Assembly (NCBI RefSeq): GCF_002868845.1
Contig: NZ_PKUB01000022.1
Location: forward strand, 51,407-91,926
DNA: 40,520 bases
Reading direction: 5' to 3'
DNA from: Desulfuromonas sp.
GTDB lineage: Bacteria > Desulfobacterota > Desulfuromonadia > Desulfuromonadales > BM501
Part shown: one piece after another, positions 16,988 through 24,435 of the stretch
Layout: every line of letters begins with the position of its first letter
How positions within the stretch are numbered: the stretch's first letter is position 1
Notes under the pieces: generated by a model
The model's input: only the letters and a program-made list of their open reading frames with translations
Database searches by the model: none
What the model was told of the DNA's origin: nothing
Translations under genes and position numbers: made by a program

Positions 16988-19093
16988 ATGTTTACGGCTT
17001 ATCACAAGGTCGAAATTGAATTCAACGGTCAACCTTTGGCCCTGGAGACGGGGAAAATGGCACGGCAGGCCGACGGCGCCGTTGTCATCACCTTCGGCGA
17101 GACCAAGGTGCTCTGTACCGCCGTTTCCGCAAAGACGATGAGGGAAGGGCAGGGTTTTTTCCCCCTGACCGTCAACTACCAAGAGAAGTTCTTCGCCACC
17201 GGCAAGATTCCCGGCTCTTTTTTCCGCCGGGAGCGCGGCACGAATGAACGCGAAACCCTTATTTGCCGCCTTATCGACCGTCCCATGCGCCCTCTCTTCC
17301 CCAAGGGGTACATGTTCGAGACCCAGATCATGCCGACGGTCATTTCCGCCGATTGCGTCAACGACCCTGACACCCTGGCGATGGTCGCCGCCTCGACCGC
17401 CGTGGTCGTCTCCGACATTCCCTTCGCGGGGCCCATCGCCGCAGTGCGCGTCGGCCGCGTCGACGGTAAGCTCATCGCCAACCCTACCATCGAGCAGATG
17501 GAGCAAAGCGACCTGGAGATCGTCGTTTCCGGCTCCAAGGACGCCGTTATGATGGTTGAAGGAGAGGCCAACCTCGTCTCCGAAGACGAGATGCTTGAGG
17601 CGATCTTTTTCGGCCACGAGGCGATGCAGCCCCTCATCGACATGCAGACCGAGCTGGCCAAGCTCGTCGGCAAGGCCAAGCGCGAATTCAGCGTCCCCGA
17701 GATTGACGAGGCGCTCATCGCCCGGGTCACAGAGCTTGCCGAAGCCAGGCTCGCCGAGGCCGCCCGGATTCGCGGCAAGCAGGAGCGCTACGCCGCCGTT
17801 GACGCCGTCAAGGCCGACGTCAAGGCAACCCTGGCCGAGGAATTCGAAGGCTGCTCCGAGGACATCTCCTCGGTTCTCGGTTCGATCTCCAAGCGTCTGG
17901 TTCGCCAGATGGTCACCAAGGAGAAGATCCGCATCGACGGCCGCGACAGCAAGACGATCCGCCCCATCAACTGCGAGATCGGCGTCCTCCCCCGCGCTCA
18001 CGGCAGCGCCCTCTTCACCCGCGGCGAGACTCAGGCCCTGGTGGCCGCGACTCTCGGCACCACTCGCGACGAGCAGCGCATGGACAACATCCAGGACATG
18101 ACTTTCAAGAAGTTCATGCTTCATTACAACTTCCCTCCCTTCTGCGTCGGCGAGACAAGCATGCGTCTCTTCCCCGGCCGTCGGGAGATCGGCCACGGCA
18201 TGCTCGCTGAGCGCTCCATCGCTCAGGTTCTCCCCGCCTACGACGACTTTCCCTATACCATCCGCGTCGTCTCCGATACCCTTGAGTCGAACGGTTCCTC
18301 CTCCATGGCGAGCGTCTGCGGCGGTTCCCTGGCCCTCATGGACGCAGGCATTCCTGTTAAGGACGCCGTTGCAGGCATTGCCATGGGTCTGATCAAGGAA
18401 GGCGACGATGTCGCGGTACTCTCCGACATCCTCGGCGACGAGGACCATCTCGGGGACATGGACTTCAAGGTCACCGGCACCGCCGACGGCATCGCCGCCC
18501 TGCAGATGGACATCAAGATCACCGGCGTCGACAAGGCTGTCATGAAGCAGGCCCTCGAGCAGGCGAAAGAAGGCAGGACCCATATCCTCGGAAAAATGGC
18601 CGAAGCGATCGAGAAGCCGAAGGGCGACCTCTCCCCCTACGCGCCCCGCATTACAACCATCTACGTCAAGACCGACCAGGTCCGCACCGTGATCGGTTCC
18701 GGCGGAAAGAATATTCGCGGAATCATTGATGCCACCGGTTGCTCCATCGACATCGAGGACGACGGCCGCATCAATATTGCCTCCGCCGACGGCGACGCCT
18801 GCAAGAAGGCCATTCAGATGATCCGCGATCTCACCCAGGAAGCCGCTGTCGGCAAGCTCTACATGGGCACCGTCAGAAAGATTATGGAGTTCGGGGCTTT
18901 CGTCGAGATCTTCCCTGGCACCGACGGCCTTGTGCATGTCTCTGAACTGGACAAAGAGCGGGTTCGCAACGTCACCGACATTCTCAATGAAGGTGACCAG
19001 GTTCTTGTCAAGTGCATCGGCATCGACCGCAGCGGCAAGATCAAGCTCTCGCGCAAAGAGGCCCTGGGCCAGAAATTGCCCGAAGAGGGATAG
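16988..19093 (+). CDS. pnp: Polyribonucleotide nucleotidyltransferase (PNPase)
   Basis: A 3'-5' phosphorolytic exoribonuclease of 701 residues and core of the RNA degradosome. Layout: RNase PH domain 1 (about 10-140, with [20 protein letters not shown]), helical linker (about 145-310), RNase PH domain 2 (about 315-545, with [11 protein letters not shown] and the catalytic [15 protein letters not shown]), KH (about 555-615, [12 protein letters not shown]), and S1 (about 620-690, [18 protein letters not shown]). The ATG at 16988 ([12 protein letters not shown]) has AAAGGAG upstream; an open frame reaching 16871 would only add leader sequence. It ends the cluster beginning at rimP. Confidence 0.96.
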   Translation: MFTAYHKVEIEFNGQPLALETGKMARQADGAVVITFGETKVLCTAVSAKTMREGQGFFPLTVNYQEKFFATGKIPGSFFRRERGTNERETLICRLIDRPMRPLFPKGYMFETQIMPTVISADCVNDPDTLAMVAASTAVVVSDIPFAGPIAAVRVGRVDGKLIANPTIEQMEQSDLEIVVSGSKDAVMMVEGEANLVSEDEMLEAIFFGHEAMQPLIDMQTELAKLVGKAKREFSVPEIDEALIARVTELAEARLAEAARIRGKQERYAAVDAVKADVKATLAEEFEGCSEDISSVLGSISKRLVRQMVTKEKIRIDGRDSKTIRPINCEIGVLPRAHGSALFTRGETQALVAATLGTTRDEQRMDNIQDMTFKKFMLHYNFPPFCVGETSMRLFPGRREIGHGMLAERSIAQVLPAYDDFPYTIRVVSDTLESNGSSSMASVCGGSLALMDAGIPVKDAVAGIAMGLIKEGDDVAVLSDILGDEDHLGDMDFKVTGTADGIAALQMDIKITGVDKAVMKQALEQAKEGRTHILGKMAEAIEKPKGDLSPYAPRITTIYVKTDQVRTVIGSGGKNIRGIIDATGCSIDIEDDGRINIASADGDACKKAIQMIRDLTQEAAVGKLYMGTVRKIMEFGAFVEIFPGTDGLVHVSELDKERVRNVTDILNEGDQVLVKCIGIDRSGKIKLSRKEALGQKLPEEG

Positions 19094-19108
19094 GTACGGG
19101 GCAAGGCA

Positions 19109-20368
19109 ATGGTCCAGAGTTCAACCCTCGAAAACGGCATCCGTGTCGTCACCGAGCAAATATCTGCTGCCCATTCGGTGGCCATCGGCTTCTGGGTTGA
19201 GTCGGGCTCTCGGCATGAGAAGCTCTCCGAGAACGGCATCAGTCACTTTGTCGAGCACATGCTCTTCAAGGGGACCGATCGGCGAAGTGCCCAGGATATC
19301 GCCCGGGAGATCGACTCCGTGGGGGGGGTGCTCAATGCATTCACCGGCCGGGAGTTCAGCTGCTACTTTGCCAAGGTCCTGGCAAAGAAGCTGCCCCTGG
19401 CCATCGATCTCCTCTCTGATATTGTCCTGGCGTCGGTTTTCGACCCCGATGAGATCGAGAAGGAGCGGCGGGTCATCCTCCAGGAAATCCACATGGTGGA
19501 GGACACGCCCGAAGACCTGGTCCACGATCTCTTCAGCCAGTCCTTCTGGGAGGGACACCCCCTCGGCCTTTCCGTTCTCGGAACGGCCGACACGGTCGGC
19601 CGCATCAGCCGGGAGGGCCTTCTCGGCTATATGTCGGAGCGGTACTGCGGCAAGAGTATCCTCATCAGCGCCGCTGGCGACCTCGTGCACCAAGACATCG
19701 TGGACGAGGTCGCGGCGGCTTTCTCCCGGGTGCCTGCCGGGTCCGAGCGGCCTCTTTGCCCCCTCCACAACTACCGAAGGTGCGTCGGTGTGGTCGAAAA
19801 GGACCTCGAGCAGGTCCACCTCTGCCTCGGAACGCGGGCTCTGCCGCAGAACCATCCCAAGCGCTTTGCCGCCCACATACTCAATACTCTGCTGGGCGGG
19901 AGCATGAGCTCCCGCCTCTTTCAGACCGTTCGCGAAGAACGGGGTCTTGCCTATTCCATTTACAGCTACCTTCACGGCCACACCGACGCGGGAGGGCTGG
20001 TCATCTACGCCGGTACCGCACCGGAGGACGCTTCTGAGGTCGTCAATCTGGTTTTGAGGGAGCTTCGTCGGTTGAAGCGGGAGACGGTCTCCGATGAGGA
20101 ACTGCGGTCCGCCAAGGAACAGTTGAAGGGTAACCTGATGCTGTCCATGGAGAGTACCGACAGCCGGATGACACGACTTGCCAAGAACGAGATTTACCTC
20201 GGGAAGTATCTCAGCCTTCGGGAGGTGCTCCGAGGCTTCGATCGGGTCACCCGTGAAGATCTGCGGGACCTCGCCGATTACATGCTTCAGGACGAGTACC
20301 TCAACCTTCAACTCCTGGGGCGGGTACGGGAGTCGGAATTTCCCTCCGACTCCCTGAACCTCAGCTAG
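19109..20368 (+). CDS. M16-family zinc metallopeptidase
   Basis: Protein of 419 residues of the insulinase/MPP family. The inverted zinc motif HxxEH is visible as [11 protein letters not shown], and the third ligand region as [22 protein letters not shown]. The second half carries [24 protein letters not shown], the R/Y motif typical of the family. No signal peptide is present, so it is probably cytoplasmic. In many bacteria this gene (pepR/ymxG-like) follows pnp, as here, and is followed by dut. Substrate unknown. An eight-G run lies at 19321-19328. Confidence 0.9.
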   Translation: MVQSSTLENGIRVVTEQISAAHSVAIGFWVESGSRHEKLSENGISHFVEHMLFKGTDRRSAQDIAREIDSVGGVLNAFTGREFSCYFAKVLAKKLPLAIDLLSDIVLASVFDPDEIEKERRVILQEIHMVEDTPEDLVHDLFSQSFWEGHPLGLSVLGTADTVGRISREGLLGYMSERYCGKSILISAAGDLVHQDIVDEVAAAFSRVPAGSERPLCPLHNYRRCVGVVEKDLEQVHLCLGTRALPQNHPKRFAAHILNTLLGGSMSSRLFQTVREERGLAYSIYSYLHGHTDAGGLVIYAGTAPEDASEVVNLVLRELRRLKRETVSDEELRSAKEQLKGNLMLSMESTDSRMTRLAKNEIYLGKYLSLREVLRGFDRVTREDLRDLADYMLQDEYLNLQLLGRVRESEFPSDSLNLS

Positions 20369-20420
20369 GCTGGCAAGGTCGCTAAAACCCTTCTCGGGGC
20401 CCCAAGGGGAGTTGTCGAGT

Positions 20421-20876
20421 ATGGAACCGATCACCATCCGCGTGAAAACCCTTCGCAGGCAGGCCGTTCTTCCCCGCTACATGACCGACCTGGCTGCCGG
20501 CATGGATCTTCATGCAGCCCTTGAAGTCCCTTTGACTTTCGCTCCTGGCGAGCGTGGGCTCGTTCCCACCGGCATTGCCATGGCCATTCCTGTCGGTTAT
20601 GAGGGGCAGGTTCGGCCCCGCTCCGGGCTGGCGCTCCGGGAAGGCCTGAGCCTCGTTAATTCCCCGGGGACGGTGGACGCTGACTATCGTGGCGAGATCG
20701 GAGTTATCGTTATTAATCACGGTCAGCAGGAAGTGTCCATCGCACCAGGGGACCGTATCGCTCAGATGGTCATCGCCCCTGTGCGCCGGGCCGTTCTTCA
20801 AAGCGTTGAGGCTCTCGATGAAACCGTCCGAAACGGTGGCGGTTTCGGTCACACCGGCATAACCGGCGGAGGGTGA
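20421..20876 (+). CDS. dut: dUTP pyrophosphatase
   Basis: Trimeric dUTPase of 151 residues that hydrolyses dUTP to dUMP and PPi. All five motifs are visible: AGMDLHA (1), RPRSGLAL (2), [16 protein letters not shown] (3), GDRIAQMVI (4) and [10 protein letters not shown] (5, with His where Ser is commoner). The ATG at 20421 is preferred to the TTG at 20412. The last four bases overlap the next gene (GTGA). Confidence 0.95.
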   Translation: MEPITIRVKTLRRQAVLPRYMTDLAAGMDLHAALEVPLTFAPGERGLVPTGIAMAIPVGYEGQVRPRSGLALREGLSLVNSPGTVDADYRGEIGVIVINHGQQEVSIAPGDRIAQMVIAPVRRAVLQSVEALDETVRNGGGFGHTGITGGG

Positions 20877-21151
20877 AGGTGGAGAAAAATCCCCAGGGCG
20901 AAGACCTGCTCGAGTTCCCCTGCGACCATCAGTTCAAGGCCTTTGGCCCGAACGAGGGTGACTTTTCCGCTACCGTCCGGAAGGCGATCGGTTCAGTCGT
21001 TTCCGTCCCCCTTGATGCTGTCAGGTCCCGACCGAGCAGCCGGGGGAGCTATGTCTGCGTTTCGGTTCTGGTCCGACTGCACAGTTACGACCAGATGAAA
21101 AGAATCTATTCCGCCCTGCAGGACATCGACGAGCTCAAGTACCTGCTCTGA
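20873..21151 (+). CDS. DUF493 (YbeD-like) protein
   Basis: Protein of 92 residues of the DUF493/YbeD family, with a ferredoxin-like fold. Recognisable stretches are [13 protein letters not shown] at the start, [13 protein letters not shown], and a C-terminal [15 protein letters not shown], which is the most conserved part. Its role is unknown. It starts with GTG inside the dut stop (GTGA), so it is coupled to dut. Confidence 0.88.
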   Translation: MKVEKNPQGEDLLEFPCDHQFKAFGPNEGDFSATVRKAIGSVVSVPLDAVRSRPSSRGSYVCVSVLVRLHSYDQMKRIYSALQDIDELKYLL

Positions 21152-21189
21152 AAATGTGCGTTGGGGCCATCTCTGAATAGGTGCTCACC

Positions 21190-21804
21190 ATGCTTTTGTC
21201 CATCAATCCTGAAAACCCGCAACGTAGGCATATTCAAAAGGTGGTGGAATGCCTTCGGCAGGGAGGGGTCATCGCCTATCCTACCGACACCACCTATGGG
21301 ATCGGTTGCGACATATTTAACAGGAAGGGGGTCAAGAAGATTTACCAGATCAAGCAGCGCGATCCCCGCAAACCCTTTTCCTTTATTTGCGCCGATCTCT
21401 CCGATGCCGCCAACTATGCCCAGGTGAGCAATTTCGCATTTAAAACCATGCGGCGGCGACTCCCCGGGCCCTACACCTTCGTTCTCGATGCGACTCGGAC
21501 CGTTCCCGATCTGCTGACGACCCGGCAGAAGACGGTGGGGGTACGGATTCCCGACAATCCCATCGTCCTGTCAATCGTCCGGGAACTCGGGCATCCTCTC
21601 GTCACGACCAGCGCCAACATTGCCGGGGACGAACCCTACCACGACCCCGCCCAGATCGAAGACGCCATGGGGAAGGTTCTTGACCTGGTGGTCGACGGGG
21701 GAATCCTTCTCGGCGATCCCTCATCGGTCATCAGTCTGCTCGGCGATCGGCCCGATGTGCTCCGGCAGGGCAGCGGCGACACCTCCTGGATCCATTCACT
21801 CTGA
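21190..21804 (+). CDS. YrdC/Sua5-domain protein, YciO type
   Basis: Protein of 204 residues with a YrdC-like domain. Motifs are GGVIAYPTDTTYGIGCD, IKQRDPRKPFSFIC, LPGPYTFVLDAT, VGVRIPDNPI and LVTTSANIAG. The domain binds double-stranded RNA and nucleotides; TsaC/Sua5 enzymes make threonylcarbamoyl-AMP for tRNA t6A37. Length and the lack of a Sua5 C-terminal domain match YciO, whose activity is less certain than that of TsaC. The ATG at 21190 has AGGTG upstream; a GTG at 21181 is an alternative. Confidence 0.87.
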   Translation: MLLSINPENPQRRHIQKVVECLRQGGVIAYPTDTTYGIGCDIFNRKGVKKIYQIKQRDPRKPFSFICADLSDAANYAQVSNFAFKTMRRRLPGPYTFVLDATRTVPDLLTTRQKTVGVRIPDNPIVLSIVRELGHPLVTTSANIAGDEPYHDPAQIEDAMGKVLDLVVDGGILLGDPSSVISLLGDRPDVLRQGSGDTSWIHSL

Positions 21805-21835
21805 ACAAAAGCAACACCCATCTCCGGGATGAATC

Positions 21836-22228
21836 ATGCAGACTAAAGAAATCACTCTGGCTTTTTATGGCCGTAGTTTTCCTCGCAGCGATTGGCGCCA
21901 GGACCTGGACGAGGATGCACTGGACGCTTTTCTTGGGGATTTGCAGACCGAGCTGGCTCCGCTCCGGGTCGTGGTGCGCGTTTTGCGTGAGCCGGGGACG
22001 GTGCTTGACATAAGGGGCTACGGAGATCTTCTCAATACGGTGCGGCTGCGTTCACCGCGGGATGGGATCGGCAACCTCTGCCTCGGCCACATCATCGGCA
22101 CCAGTCCCAACCGGAACATCTTCGAGGATATCCGGAGAGGGGTCAACAGGGTCGCCTTTGCGCCCGAGACGGTCATGCCCGAAGACGGCAACAGAAAGGT
22201 CTGCCACAACTGCGGATGTGGGTGTTAG
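21836..22228 (+). CDS. Hypothetical protein with CHNCGCGC C-terminal tail
   Basis: Unrecognised protein of 130 residues. It has no signal peptide or transmembrane segment. The middle is ordinary soluble sequence (LRVVVRVLREPGTVLDIRGY, RDGIGNLCLGHIIGTSPNRN). The last eight residues, CHNCGCGC, carry four cysteines and a histidine, a strong metal or cluster ligand candidate, or a site for modification. The stop (TAG 22226-22228) overlaps the stop of the convergent cytochrome gene. It closes the dut operon. Confidence 0.78.
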   Translation: MQTKEITLAFYGRSFPRSDWRQDLDEDALDAFLGDLQTELAPLRVVVRVLREPGTVLDIRGYGDLLNTVRLRSPRDGIGNLCLGHIIGTSPNRNIFEDIRRGVNRVAFAPETVMPEDGNRKVCHNCGCGC

Positions 22229-22536
22229 TTTTCCTGGCGTGAGCGCAGGTGAAGAAGGAGTGAATTCATCTCCGTGGATTCCCCATCCATGAGCCGGCCC
22301 AAAAGGGCGCTCTGGAGGCAGGCATTAATGGCTGTCTTGAGGGATGCGTCATTCAGGCGGACGATATTCTTCAGTCCGCGGCTGACCGGATGGCAGGATG
22401 AGCAGCTATTGCCGCTGCTGCCCAGTTTCGGTGAATCGTAAAGGATCCGGCCAATATCGGCCGAGGGGCCTTCAAAGCCTATTGCAGCTGCGGCCCCAAA
22501 AAAGAGCAGGGCCAGAGACACTGTCCAGGAGCGCAT
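22225..22536 (-). CDS. Small monohaem c-type cytochrome, exported
   Basis: Protein of 103 residues. A clear Sec signal peptide (MRSWTVSLALLFFGAAAAIG) is followed by a single haem c motif CSSCH (residues 45-49) in the context SPKLGSSGNSCSSCHPVSRGL. The C-terminal half (INACLQSALLGRLMDGESTEM) is typical of class I-like cytochromes, and the Met may be the sixth ligand. It would act in periplasmic electron transfer. The ATG at 22536 has a GGGAGGTGG site; an upstream ATG would add residues before the signal. Its stop overlaps that of the facing gene by two bases, with no terminator between. Confidence 0.88.
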   Translation of the reverse strand: MRSWTVSLALLFFGAAAAIGFEGPSADIGRILYDSPKLGSSGNSCSSCHPVSRGLKNIVRLNDASLKTAINACLQSALLGRLMDGESTEMNSLLLHLRSRQEN

Positions 22537-22564
22537 CGGTCCACCTCCCGTTGGGTTCATGAGG

Positions 22565-22592
22565 AGCATATCGCTATTCCGGTAAGATGCAA
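22565..22592 (-). promoter_or_regulatory. Possible promoter for the cytochrome gene
   Basis: Read on the minus strand, TTGCAT (22592-22587), a 16-base spacer and TATGCT (22570-22565) form a weak-to-moderate promoter about 30 bases upstream of the ATG. The boxes resemble those proposed before the lipoprotein gene. Confidence 0.3.
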
Positions 22593-22622
22593 CTCGAAGC
22601 GGGTTGCGCTGAGGAATGACTG

Positions 22623-22646
22623 CCCGGCCACTTGGCCGGGTTTTTT
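22623..22646 (+). terminator. Intrinsic terminator, plus strand
   Basis: CCCGGCC (22623-22629), loop ACTT and GGCCGGG (22634-22640) are followed by six T. It faces plus-strand transcription, although the nearest plus-strand gene ended about 400 bases earlier at 22228. It may stop read-through from the dut operon across the cytochrome gene, or end a small RNA. Confidence 0.8.
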
Positions 22647-22661
22647 ATAGCATCATATTAA

Positions 22662-22699
22662 TGGGGGAAATCCCCTTGTGGGTAGGGAGATTTCCCCCA
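22662..22699. repeat. Paired dyads / 11-bp inverted repeat upstream of the sigma-54 promoter
   Basis: TGGGGGAAATC (22662-22672) and GATTTCCCCCA (22689-22699) are perfect inverted arms. Each arm also begins its own dyad: GGGGA-AA-TCCCC (22664-22675) and GGGA-GATT-TCCC (22685-22696). Their centres are 21 bases apart, about two helical turns, and roughly 240 bases upstream of the predicted transcript start. This is suitable for an enhancer-binding protein, though an RNA hairpin is an alternative. Confidence 0.5.
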
Positions 22700-22895
22700 A
22701 TCGCAGGGGTAATACGTTGCTCTGCGGTTCAAGCACGGAAGGGTTATGCCCAAGGTCTGGCGCCTGCACGGTACAGGGCTTTGGATTTAGGGTGGAGGTA
22801 TCTTTCTGGTATCAAAAGGAAAAATTGAATCTCGAACCGTTTTCGCCGTTGAAAGAGAGCAAGGAAGGGGGAGGGGGCGCAGGTCGGTCTGTTTT
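22700..22895. other. Stretch without a recognised gene
   Basis: The 448 bases between the cytochrome start (22536) and the Cys-rich gene (22985) hold the terminator, dyads and promoter listed separately. In 22700-22895 I see only short open frames with no family resemblance or ribosome site, a GGCGCC palindrome at about 22760-22765, and a purine-rich run (22856-22880). Confidence 0.5.
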
Positions 22896-22911
22896 TGGCA
22901 CAGGTGTTGCT
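22896..22911 (+). promoter_or_regulatory. Sigma-54 (RpoN) promoter
   Basis: The sequence is TGGCAC (22896-22901), five bases, then TTGCT (22907-22911). This matches the -24/-12 consensus TGGCAC-N5-TTGC[A/T], with exactly ten bases between the invariant GG and GC. The predicted start is about 22922, giving a leader of about 60 bases to the Cys-rich gene. Confidence 0.75.
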
Positions 22912-22984
22912 CTACAGCTATAGATTATTGAGCAGCGCTGGTGTAGAGCATTGGCTGGCCGAAGAAATACGAGGGAAGCAAGAG

Positions 22985-23200
22985 ATGGATACCGTCCCAG
23001 GAAAAGTCTCCCGTTGCAAAGATGCCTGTTCCTGCTCCTGTGGCGAGGGGAAGGGGAATTGTTCTGCTGAACAGTGCCCGGGGAACAATCTGGTCTACAT
23101 CAAGCCCCTGAACAAGGAGTCTTGTGAGCATCAGATGAACTTCGGGAAATACTGCATCTGCACCTGCCCGAAACGCAACGAGCTTTATCACGACCACTGA
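22985..23200 (+). CDS. Small cysteine-rich protein, sigma-54 controlled
   Basis: A 71-residue protein with ten cysteines (11, 15, 17, 19, 26, 31, 47, 57, 59, 61) and histidines at 49, 69 and 71. The Cys clusters are CKDACSCSCG near the start and YCICTCP near the end, with CxC pairs as in metallothioneins. There is no CxxCH haem motif, signal peptide or membrane segment. I do not recognise a family. The ATG at 22985 is preceded by GAGGGA about ten bases upstream. A consensus sigma-54 promoter lies upstream and a strong terminator downstream, so it is a one-gene regulated unit. Metal binding is inferred only from cysteine content. Confidence 0.72.
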   Translation: MDTVPGKVSRCKDACSCSCGEGKGNCSAEQCPGNNLVYIKPLNKESCEHQMNFGKYCICTCPKRNELYHDH

Positions 23201-23225
23201 GCCTCTCCGAGGTCCTTTCCTTAAT

Positions 23226-23267
23226 AAAAAAGACCCGGCCCGTCTGTGACGGACCGGGTCTTTTTTT
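23226..23267. terminator. Bidirectional intrinsic terminator
   Basis: AAAAAAGACCCGG (23226-23238) pairs with CCGGGTCTTTTTT (23254-23266), enclosing CCGTC-TGT-GACGG, with one C/A mismatch. The A run on one side and T run on the other make it work in both directions. It separates the Cys-rich gene from the converging pilT. Confidence 0.92.
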
Positions 23268-23322
23268 GTTGAAGCGGGACCACCACCGCTATAGAGCCTC
23301 TCTCCCGCCGTCCGGCCCTTCG

Positions 23323-24393
23323 TTAGCTGGTAAAGGTCAGTTTTCGTTCCAGGTCGAGCGAATTGCTCACCCGCTTGGCCTCTTCCAGGGTAATGACCTT
23401 CTGCTTGCACAGGTGAATCAGGTGCTGGTCCATGGACTGCATGTGATACTGCGCCCGGCCATTCTCGATGTGTTTTCTGATCTCCTCGAGGCGTCCTTCC
23501 CGAATACAGGCTTGGATGGTCGTTGTCGAGCGCATCACCTCGACGACCGGCAGGATGTGCTCACCGCTCTTGTCTTTGATGAGGCGCAGGGAAACGGTTG
23601 CCACGAGGATGTCGGCCAGTCGCTGACGAATAATTTCCTGTCCCTCCGGGGGGAAGTTGCCGACAATGCGGTTGATGGTCGAGACGGCATTCTGGGTGTG
23701 GAGGGTCGAAAGGACGAGGTGGCCCGTCTCGGCCGCCTTGAGGCAGGACTCGATCGTTTCGGCGTCGCGCATCTCCCCGACCATGATGACATCCGGGTCC
23801 ATTCGCAGGGAGGCTCTCAGGGCGGTGCTGAAATCTTCGGTGTCGATGCCGACCTCTCTCTGAATGATGCAGGAGTTCTTCGACGCGAAGAGAAATTCGA
23901 TGGGGTCTTCGATCGTGACGATATTGTAATTGAACTTCTCGTTGATGAAGCGAAGCATCGAGGCCAGGGTCGTCGATTTGCCGTTGCCGGTCGGGCCCGT
24001 GACCAGGATCAGGCCGTTCGGGGCCTTTACAATCTCGCCGAGCACTGGGGGGAGGTGCAGGTCCTTGAAGTTGGCGACATGGGGCGGGATGACACGCATG
24101 ACAATGCCGACATGGCCCCTCTGCCGGAAAATGCTCGTTCGAAACCGACCGCCGTTCGGCAGGGAATATGATGTGTCGATTTCCCTGAGGGCATCGGGGA
24201 GCGTGCGTCCGTTGTGCTCCATGATGCAGCTGGCGATGAACTGGGTATCCTCGGGGGCCAGGTTCTGGAGTTTGGAACGAACCAGCTGTCCGCGCCCTCT
24301 GAAGAAGGGAGGGTTGCCGACTTCGAAATGAACATCCGAAACCCTTTTTTCAAAGGCGATCTCTAGGATCTGGTTCAAGGTCTTTATGTTCAT
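23323..24393 (-). CDS. pilT: Twitching motility ATPase, PilT family
   Basis: Secretion-type hexameric ATPase of 356 residues that powers retraction of type IV pili. Walker A is GPTGNGKSTT, the Asp box is TIEDPIEF, Walker B is DVIMVGEMRDAETI and the His box is TGHLVLSTLHTQNA. The N-terminal domain (1-100) starts LNQILEIAFEKRVSDVHFEVG. The ATG at 24393 follows a GGGGG-type site. No pilin or assembly genes are nearby. It lies 42 bases downstream of the PATAN-domain gene, probably in one transcript. A PilU-like paralogue role cannot be excluded. Confidence 0.9.
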   Translation of the reverse strand: MNIKTLNQILEIAFEKRVSDVHFEVGNPPFFRGRGQLVRSKLQNLAPEDTQFIASCIMEHNGRTLPDALREIDTSYSLPNGGRFRTSIFRQRGHVGIVMRVIPPHVANFKDLHLPPVLGEIVKAPNGLILVTGPTGNGKSTTLASMLRFINEKFNYNIVTIEDPIEFLFASKNSCIIQREVGIDTEDFSTALRASLRMDPDVIMVGEMRDAETIESCLKAAETGHLVLSTLHTQNAVSTINRIVGNFPPEGQEIIRQRLADILVATVSLRLIKDKSGEHILPVVEVMRSTTTIQACIREGRLEEIRKHIENGRAQYHMQSMDQHLIHLCKQKVITLEEAKRVSNSLDLERKLTFTS

Positions 24394-24435
24394 TGCAACC
24401 CCCTTTGGTCTGTCGAATAGGAGCAAAAATCCGGT

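Noticed and set aside
16739-18937. A 732-codon open frame antisense to pnp
   Set aside because: Pnp is certain on the plus strand. Long antisense frames are expected in GC-rich DNA with strong third-position bias, and the translation resembles no family.
22616-22923. Short plus-strand frames (70-81 codons) upstream of the Cys-rich gene
   Set aside because: They start in or near a terminator, lack ribosome sites and overlap the dyads and the sigma-54 promoter.
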